64,000 bases of DNA. Source: Agroathelia rolfsii. Lineage: Eukaryota > Basidiomycota > Agaricomycetes > Amylocorticiales > Amylocorticiaceae. The translations under genes were made by a program, and so were the position numbers. Under the pieces are notes generated by a model. That model saw only the letters and a list, made by a program, of their open reading frames with translations. It did not search any database and was not told where the DNA came from. Below are positions 56,240-64,000 of the stretch, one piece after another. How positions within the stretch are numbered: the first letter of the stretch is position 1; the number at the start of each line of letters is the position of its first letter. The stretch covers positions 4,588,001 through 4,652,000 of the forward strand of contig JABRWF010000002.1 in the NCBI GenBank assembly GCA_018343915.1, in the 5' to 3' direction.

Positions 56240-57355
56240 TCAGATCATGGTACAGCACAAGCTGAATTACTCTGCTCAATTTCTACAGCTGAATGATATT
56301 ACCAGACTACACCCCAACCTTGCTTGTACACCTCTACAATACAATGGCCCGATAACTCCTTCCCTGCTCGGCCTATCCATATTCAAGATTCTGGATAGAT
56401 CATGGGCCACCTTCCTTGCTCCATGCAAGGGCTTTTATCAGCCTCCAAACACATCAAAAGTATTACTATTATATTATCAGGCAACGCGGTGGCGTTGTAC
56501 ACTGCTACGGACGTGAACCACGGTCATGCAGTAGCGCTGATTGCAATGCTGGTCGGATGATGAGCATATATATCATTGTATCCCGGGTTCTAACAAACAT
56601 TTGCAGGCGCTTAGCTAGTCCAAATCTAGAATAATCGGATTATAATGCGGTCAAGCTCGCAGTAGCTGAGGCAGTAGAAATAATCTAATTGTCATCCCCT
56701 AGGTCCAACTAGCTCTTGGCGCAGGACACGTTGCGGAAGATGGTGTAAAGATATCTCCGTTAGGATCTTGGAGCGTTACACAACGCTTTTCTACAGAGAT
56801 AGAAGAGCAATTCCCTAGTCAGTAGAAGCGAGACCCACCAGTGGCTTCAATACACGTTGTCGTACCAGTAGGCGTTGGTTCGCTCACTCGCTCATGCTGC
56901 CAGTGCTCTTCAGCGATACTGTCCCACGGCCTATCGTGCTATGAGACTGGTCCCTGCCAGTCACCGCGCCAGTTGAGCCTAAAACTACCGCATGATTTCT
57001 GACGAGGTTGAAAATTGCCCAGACGATCACGATAAAGACTGGGAAATTATGGCTATGCTCAACTTCGGCTGCGGCACAATATCTCTCGTCTCGTGCGGCC
57101 TGGTTGGACCTCCTTACGGGCATGGACATAATACTGACGGTGTAAAATGAGAATGCAATCCGTGGGTTCGATGATCTGGCGAGGCCTAGTGTGTCAAGTA
57201 TTATCTGAACTGTTTAGGATTGTATCGCTGGCTACTGTAGGTACGCTCGTCAAGCTTGAGAGGAATGATGATAGATATGAGTGTAAGTTTACACCTGCGT
57301 TGGTTGGTGTCAGTTAGCTCAGAGGGATGCCAGGCGTATCTGGGAGACTAACTAA
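56240..57355 (+). pseudogene. Diaminopropionate ammonia-lyase-like pseudogene, copy 5
   Basis: The layout matches copy 1. At about 56484-56530 it reads GNAVALYTATDVNHGHAVA, which is close to the TDGNHG cofactor loop. Then come AYIIVSRVLT and YNAVKLAVAEAVEI. The downstream GVGS-type and VEPKT-type blocks are decayed, and the end matches 'gccaggcgtatctggga' at about 57326. Several stops and frame changes make it non-functional. Confidence 0.6.
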
Positions 57356-57469
57356 GTAAGAATACAAATACAAATTATATTCTGATGATCGTGCAAAAAA
57401 TTCCATTATCTCGAACGAAAACTATTGTTATAAAAGTTGTATCAGATAGATTGGCCGAATCGTCCGAGA

Positions 57470-58650
57470 GCTACATCGATACAAGCTTCAACCTGCGCTC
57501 GCTGAAGGATGAAAATCGGGGGCACACCTTCTCAAACTTTGACCTTTGTAATGGTGCCGCCATGATACCAGCCTTCATTTTCTGAGCAAACACCCTAACC
57601 CCAGGATATTCGTCTGAGGTTGCTGAGTCCCATACAAACGATCGTGGGGTTCGGCCAGTATTCAAAAAGAATGGGGAGTATCCTGCGACTTGCCCACAGC
57701 TACTTTTCCCACCTCTAGGTGGCTGGTAAGGCTCAACTCGCGAGTAGCACCACGAACATTGTTCCAGAGATTTTACCTCTTCCGAAACGAGTATATTCCT
57801 CCTTTAGATTGTAGAGGAGCTAATTCCATTTTTTTTCTTCAACCGAGTGCTTCTGAAAAATAAAAACATATAAACATGGCTACATCAGGGCAAGGGGAGA
57901 GGATCCCGTCTAAACCACGCACCTTGATAGCAGCCTCCTAAGCAAATGCATATACTCTATGTTAGAATACGTGATCCATGTGCTGGGTCACATGATTTTC
58001 TCTTTATATTTACGGTAGTTTACATTCTCGATCTGCATCCGTTTGACTACGTACAGCGACGTACAAGTAGACAAGCGGAATATACTATTTTGTGTCGACC
58101 GCTGCTCATCTCATCACTTTGCCTGCTCGCAAAGTGGCTTGCAACCAATCTAAGGAGTTATAAACACAATATTGTCCATAGCTTTCATAGGAGCAGCCGG
58201 TTCTTCCCGCTTCGCAAAAGCCTTTGAGTATGCGAGTGGTACCTGTAATGAGGTTGAACTTGTATCTCGGGTCGTAGACTCGTAGTCAGCCTCCAGCGAG
58301 AGCGATCCAGAAAGCGTTGTAAGGCGTTTTGCGGTGGACTTTGCAAATACTGGCGATGAAATATCTCTTCCTCCTCTTGCGCTGTCGTCCCGAGCCGTCG
58401 GGGCGCTTATGCCAGGTGGACCAATGATGGGATCTTCCCTTTCCTCCATCTCGGTCTCGGATTCAATTACGCTCTTGCCTTCTTGTTTAGACGCGGGCCT
58501 GCAGAATATTGATAGTATGATTTTGTAAAGACGAAAGCGATGGCTCGGGATTCAACTCTAGTCTGTCCTTGTCGAGCAGAAGCGGCTCTTCATCGTTGTT
58601 CTGCGTGCGCACATGATCTTATTTCCTGGGTTTGGGCGGTGCTGGATGAA
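57470..58650 (-). pseudogene. Unrecognised relic X, copy 5
   Basis: The best frame, 58449-58150, reads MEEREDPIIGPPGISAPTAR, then LSGSLSLEADYESTTRDTS and VPLAYSKAFAKREEPAAPMK. The upstream piece is CARRTTMKSRFC near 58600. It aligns with copy 1 over its whole length but has an extra stretch at about 57960-58080. Family unknown. Confidence 0.4.
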
Positions 58651-58769
58651 AGGCGTGCATGATTCAACAAGACATGGGGTATGATATAAATGGTGCAGAG
58701 GTGTGAGACTGAATGCTTCATCAAGCCATAAAGAGAGGGGGAGCACGGTGCATCCATGCAAGCTTCAAA

Positions 58770-59195
58770 TGAAGGTCGAGGTGTTTGTTGATAAGATTTG
58801 ATTGCTGATAAGACTTGGGTTCCGAACAGCGCATCCGAACAGTGCAGCGAACTTGGTTCCGAAAACACTTGTTACCCCCGGAAGGAACGGAGCCGACAGC
58901 TTGAGCTTATAGGGCCTGTCTCTGCTTCGTGATTCGAAACGTCAAGAGGGTGTCAGCTATCTCGTATTCGCCTCGTTGCTCGGTGGGAAAGATCCAAAAT
59001 TGTAACATGACATCGGCATCTTCTGTGGTCGATATCGCTCTCTGGAACACACCGTAGAGAGTCAGATATGAACAAAGGTGCGAAACGCTACTAACGGGTA
59101 AACTGGGACCAGACTCATACTACTATCATCACAGTCAAGGAGCCCGATTTTTTCAAACACAAATAAATCATCTTTTACATCAATGTTACTTACGA
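58770..59195 (-). pseudogene. Unrecognised relic Y, copy 5
   Basis: A frame at 59439-59062 contains SNIDVKDDLFVFEKIGLLDC, nearly the same as copy 2. It abuts Cyc8-like copy F head to head. The part of the frame upstream of 59195 is antisense to the Cyc8-like copy and is not real coding. Confidence 0.4.
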
Positions 59196-59199
59196 ACAA

Positions 59200-62121
59200 C
59201 AGGCGAAAAAAAAATGCCGAGTCGCTGGCTGTGTTGGAGTGCATTCTGTACAACCCACCCGACGCACTCACGCATACGGATCCCAGGCGCCTATGTACAT
59301 GTCTTGGTACGTCAACGCAAGACAAGCATATGAGCAAGTCATGGCAGAGAACCCCAAATACGCCAAAGTACCGCAGCAACTTGGCTGGTTGTATCATCAG
59401 GATGGGTCGACATTCCAGAACCAGGAGACGGCGATTCAATATCTGACCAAGAGCTTGGAAGCGGGTGCGTCAACATGAGCTCTTACATTTCTGATTTTAA
59501 TATTAGTTATCGGATTTCAGAGCTGGTATCTCTTGAGCCGTGCCTACAGCCAAAAGTACAACAAGGCCTACGAGGCCTATCAACAGGCCGTCTATCGCGA
59601 TGGGCGCAACCCCACGTTCTGGTGCTCGATTGGCGTGCTGTACTTCCAAATCAACCAGCTGCGCGACGCACTGGATGCCTACTCGCGCGCGATCCGCATC
59701 AACCCTTACATCTCAGAGGTCTGGTACGACCTCGGCAGTCTTTATGAGAGCTGCAACAACCAAATCTCGGATACCATCGACGTCTATACGTGCACTAGCG
59801 AGCTCGACCCCACGAATGAAGTCATCACGCAGCACCTTAAGTTTTTGAGGAATGATTGGTGAACAGGCAACCGGCTCCCAGCTGCGCCTAGCTCACAGGA
59901 CGTCTATCCCGCCACGTATACCGTCATACCTCCTAACGACCTTTCGGGTCCATCTCTCTTGCTGGCATCGTCTGGCAGCACTACATGGCCATCATTTTGC
60001 AATGACTCGCACGACGTCGGCAATGGCGCACCACTCTTGCACGCTTCTCTCAATGGCCGCGCCTCCGCCTATCAACGTCGACGACAGCAGGCGCGTCTTC
60101 GCGCAGCCGCCCTTGGCGCCTATGGAAGTTGACCACCCGGCATAGCGGCCGATCCCTACATGCAGCGCCCTCTCAAGAGACAGACGTCGATGTCGGCCTC
60201 ACCCCAGATTCAGGGTGTGCACGAGCTGGTCTCGGTACCGTCGCCGAAGCAGCATCCGCGCTACAGCTTTGGCCGCCCCTCGCCCGCGTCGACGACGCCC
60301 TCGATACGTCACCACCATCGTCGCTCATCACCGCCGCCGCCCCCACGTGGGTATCAGGAACTGCCTAGCAGCCGTGATATGGCTTGGGAGCGCCCGCGTG
60401 AGCATCATCACTCCATGGAGGAAGACGGGCGACGTCCTAGTTGTGCTCATGAGCCCTCGTTGCCGCTACCGCCACTGCTCAACCAGCGCCCTAGGGACGA
60501 GTCTCCTGTCTTCTCGCATGGTGGAGGACGGGCGTCAGCAGCGCAGTGGAGCCCGTATGGTCCTGGTGCCCATCAGCCGCTGCACCACGAGCGTTCATCG
60601 AGGTATGATCTACTGCACGACGGCGCTCCTGGCGCGGGTGTTCGAGCCACCGTAGTTAACATCGCGATCGGTCGAGCGACAGCAGGCATGGGTTATATGC
60701 AACGTCCCCTGAGATGCCGCGTCATGTTCTACCTCCGCTCTCTATGCACGGACGTGGTATGAGCCCAGGTCCACGGGACAGAGTGTACCCATCCCGGCGG
60801 TCGACGGGGCAGCAGCAGAAGGAGAACGTGATGGTTCCTAGCATGCCCTCCCCAGCACCGGCATCCTCGAAGCCGTCGAAACCCAGTTCATCTTCATCCT
60901 CCTCGTTCCGCGGCGAACCTCCAGCACCGTCGTCGAATGGCCGACAGACACCCAAGGCCCCACCTGCGCTCAATGCGCCTCCTCTCTCAAGGTGTCCGAC
61001 ATCGCTCCTGGAAGTAGCAACTCACGCTCACATTCGCATCGGTCGCAGTCAGCTACGCAGCCGTCGCCGGTGCATCCACGCCCGCCAGTCCGTGTCGTCG
61101 ACGAGGACTACGACGACGGCGTGGCGGAGGTGCTGATGGATCTCGCTGCGCGCCCTGTACGCTCACCGCTCGAAGACATCCTACCCGCGCCGCCGTCTGC
61201 GTTTGCGTCCAAGCCTGATTCTCCCACGTGCTCGATGGACTCGCCATCGCGGTATGCACGTGGCTCGGTGTCGTCGAACGGTAGCAGGCACTCTCCGCAA
61301 GGGATCAAGCGCGCACGCAGTCCGGCTTCTGACAACACGACGGACAGCAAGCGCTCGCGCATCGACCGGGATATCGTCATGCGCTCCGCAACGTCTCCCG
61401 AACCCACCTCGGCAGCGCCATCGAGCAGTGGTGGCAGGCCGGGACCATCGAGCAGGCCGTCGCCGATCCCGTTTAGGACGCAGCCGAGCGCGAACTCGCT
61501 CTCGCCGCCTCAGTCGAAGACGCCGGTGCCGCCGTCACCGCCACCACCGACCAGCCAGGCAATGCAGCCGTCGTTGCCTTCCGTGTTGCCGCCTCATCCG
61601 CGCCCGGTGGGTAATGCTGGTAGTAACAGCAGCAGCAACAACCACAGTAATAACCTGATGGTTCTTCCGCCACTCGCTACCCTTCCTGCCTCTCCATACC
61701 CTTCTGACGATCGAGGACATTCGAACAACCATAGGCATATTGATGAGCGACATCGCCGACTCTCGTGACTCTCGCAGCAGCAACGGCAACAACGGCGGTT
61801 TGCGCAGCCGCAGTGCGAGCGGCAGCCACTCGCGTCGGCCGAGCATCATGTACTCGCTACGGGATCGCGACCGTAACGGGCCTACGAGCAGTTACAGGGA
61901 GCTTGAGCGATGAGCGCAGCAGCATCATGTCGCCTCGTGAGCGGGAGAGGCCCAATGGAGCTTCTGCATCGGCGGCGGCGATCCAGTGCTCGCAGTCGAG
62001 GCCAAGCTCGGGGCCTGGCACGCCGCAGACGATGGTGATGAGCACGCCTCACCCGGCTGGGAGCAGCAACAACGGCGGTAATGGTGGGCAGACGCTTCCC
62101 AAGGTCGAGGCGTCGGCGTGA
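59200..62121 (+). pseudogene. CYC8: Cyc8/Ssn6-like pseudogene, copy F (best preserved)
   Basis: The TPR region is clear: ESLAVLECILYNPPDAL (59219), then RQAYEQVMAENPKYAKVPQQ and NQETAIQYLTKSLEAG up to a GTGCGT donor-like site at about 59465. After the intron comes WYLLSRAYSQKYNKAYEAYQ, VYRDGRNPTFWCSIGVLYFQ, DAYSRAIRINPYISEVWYDL and YESCNNQISDTIDVY (59524-59790). This matches the middle TPRs of Cyc8/Ssn6. The Ser/Pro/His-rich tail runs on in several frames (60160-60762, 60714-61136, 60992-61768) to SSGPGTPQTMVMSTPHPAGS and the stop at 62119-62121. The N-terminal TPRs and start codon are absent, so it is a truncated, frame-shifted copy. Confidence 0.85.
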
Positions 62122-63205
62122 AGAATGAAGAAAAGATGATGTGGGGCGGTGTATGTGTATTTCTTTTTTGTTTTGTTTACTGGAGTGAGGTCTGCATTCT
62201 GTGGTGATGCGGGTTCTTGAATTCGAAATCTTTCTTGCGTTTGTCGTGTATGCGCTCTTGTTCTTCATTTCTCCTCGATTTCTCCCCTCTTCATCGCGTC
62301 TTCATGACATGTCTATATCGCATATATACTCGAGCATTTTCTATCTCCTTTTTCTCCTCTTTCATTCTCCTCTTCACGGTTATCCAAGTGAATTGGTACT
62401 CTATTCTCACATGCGATGATTCTTTCTCTCCCTTTCTTTTTTTTACTATAGCTAAGCTATTCTTTTTTACCTCTCTCACTTGTTTCCTTCTTCTCTTCCT
62501 TACACTCATGTACATGATGATGAGTAGTACTGTTCTTGCTCTAAATCAAACATTTTTTTTCTTCGACGAATTTGACCGATCATGAAAGTTAATGAGGATT
62601 GTCGACTTGAGCTATATTCCGCAACCTCGATTACTCTAAGGCCTTGACCTGCTTATATCGCAGCCTTTAATGTCCTGTCGCTTCGATGTCTAATTCCGTT
62701 TCGTCGTCGCAGCACCGTGAACAGTTAAGATGGGGGTAATATCAGAAAAATATGATAATATACGTCGAAGAAGAACACCAACGCAAGTTTGTGATAGTTA
62801 CATCAAATGAATCAGGAAAAAAATACTGTAAACGGTACAATGTACAAATCATCAAACAGACAACGTGTTATAGCAGGATATGGAGCGATGGTTAACAGAA
62901 GGATATAAAACAAAAAGAGGTTTTTGATATATCAAATGGCCATTGTTAAAAAGATAAAGACGAACACAAGCAAAATGGAAACGCGAGTAATACTATACAA
63001 GGTCACAAAAAGAATCCACACCAGACGACGATTGGGTTACTCATGAGTAAAATGTACGGTGGCGTCCGGACTAAAAAGATCATCAAATTTCACGGCGACG
63101 TTTATGGCTTGATCACTTCAAGTTCTACAACAGTGCGCACCATTGATTCAGTAGAAAATCAGCAGAGGAATGGAGTTAGTCATATAAAGAAAATAAAATG
63201 ATACC
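62122..63205. other. Spacer between convergent Cyc8-like copy F and NLR F
   Basis: It is close to 26887-27954 over its whole length, including the polypyrimidine zone and the ATAGCTAAGCTAT palindrome at 62448-62460. No supported gene. Confidence 0.5.
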
Positions 63206-64000
63206 TTAAGAACATTCCAATTCGTTAGCAGGTAACATCTAATTACAACTTTCCCAATCTTCTCCATACGCAAAATTTGATAGATCAAGGTGTAGGCGAG
63301 TTTGGTTGATAATAAGGGTGGTCCGGGGCATGTAAAGCGAAGAGTGCATGTCTTGTGGGATCCAGATGAATAATTCGCCGTTAGGACCTTTAATCCAGCC
63401 ATCATTTGTATTAAAAGAGAAAAGATCACGGAGATCTGAGACTTGGGGAGGAGGATTAAATGATGGAACTTTTAAAAGTTGGAATGGCGCGAAAGGATGT
63501 GGTTTCAGAGGCAAGGAATAAGGCAAAGCAACTAAGCTCGAGCTAGAATTGGCGTCATTGACCGGATTAGTGCTGAGCGGTATAGAAGGAAGCCTAGCAC
63601 ATGCATCCAACGCTTGCACCGTGTTGTCCCAAGATCCAGAGACGATGCGATTACCGTCAGGTGAATATGCCACAGATCTGACGGAACTGGTGTGTCCTTG
63701 AAGCGGCGGCATAGCGGGCTGACCGGTGTGAGCATCCCATACTCGCACCGTGTTGTCATCAGATCCAGAGACGATGCGATTGCCGTCAGGTGAATATGCC
63801 ACAGATCTGACGGAATTGGTGTGTCCTTGAAGCGGCGGCATGGCGGGCTGACCGGTGTGAGCATCCCATACTCGCACCGTGTTGTCATTCGATCCAGAGA
63901 CGATGCGATTGCCGTCAGGTGAATATGCCACAGATAAGACGTAACTGGTGTGTCCTTGAAGCGGCGGCATGGCGGGCTGACCGGTGTGAGCATCCCATAC
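63206..64000 (-). pseudogene. NACHT-WD40 NLR, copy F, C-terminal part (cut by window end)
   Basis: The window ends inside the WD40 region. Three complete repeats and the start of a fourth are visible (VLSVAYSPDGNRIVSGSNDN, TVRVWDAHTGQPAMPPLQGH). They are followed by the conserved C-terminal region with FNPPPQVSDLRDLFSFNTND, GWIKGPNGELFIWIPQDM and HLDLSNFAYGEDWESCN. A TAG at 63239-63241 replaces the CAG of copy B, a short truncation near the end. Upstream parts, including the NACHT, lie outside the window, so overall integrity cannot be judged. Confidence 0.8.
63590..64000 (-). repeat. 129-bp WD40 tandem repeats, near-identical
   Basis: The marker 'tgtgtccttgaagcggcggc' recurs at 63691, 63820 and 63949, a 129-bp (43-residue) period. 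Repeat units differ at only a few bases, mostly at the codons before GH and after SGS. This is typical of fungal NLR repeats kept similar by recombination. Confidence 0.85.

Noticed and set aside
63590..64000. Regular repeats that could suggest a CRISPR-like array
   Set aside because: The 129-bp units have no unique spacers and translate into WD40 repeats; the genome is fungal.

Overview
This window looks like an accessory, repeat-dominated region of a filamentous basidiomycete genome, most likely an Agaricomycete. The genes are split by short GT..AG introns of about 50-65 bp. There are chromodomain Ty3/gypsy and Ty1/copia LTR retrotransposons. There are NACHT-WD40 NLR genes of the kind that expand in mushroom-forming fungi, and secreted fungal protein families. 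I see no tRNA, rRNA or CRISPR array.

Positions 1 to about 15,190 are a nest of transposons. A heavily mutated gypsy element (1-4483, internal region plus 3' LTR) is followed by scrambled LTR and gag pieces (4484-6951). Next comes a palindromic, TA-flanked MITE-like element (6984-15172). That element was itself split by a copia retrotransposon (7136-14597, identical 5-bp AAATA target duplications). The copia interior now carries a different LTR-like unit (9342-9671) and a 5'-truncated but otherwise open gypsy chromovirus (9672-12622). The whole pile sits inside a broken copy of a Cyc8/Ssn6-like gene. A paralogue further right (around 50906) preserves the unoccupied target site.

Positions 15,190-64,000 are a degenerate array of about six related units. 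Each is a subset of: a 5'-truncated Cyc8/Ssn6-like TPR corepressor pseudogene (+), a secreted DUF3455 gene (-, two units only), a NACHT-WD40 NLR gene or relic (-), a pseudogene related to diaminopropionate ammonia-lyase (PLP fold type II, +), and one or two unrecognised relics (-). Units 1-2 (15.2-34 kb) and units 5-6 (50.7-64 kb) share the same order and the same internal NLR deletion, so they look like copies of one two-unit block.

The genes that look intact are the two DUF3455 paralogues (18602-19451 and 54042-54897, 240 aa each after splicing) and a small secreted protein (48640-49136, 146 aa). The gypsy integrase-chromodomain frame is also open. The NLR, Cyc8-like and lyase-like copies carry frameshifts, stops or deletions. 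Many of the stops are explained by CpA-to-TpA or CpG transitions, as in RIP-like mutation. The convergent order Cyc8-like (+) / NLR (-) is kept in three units.
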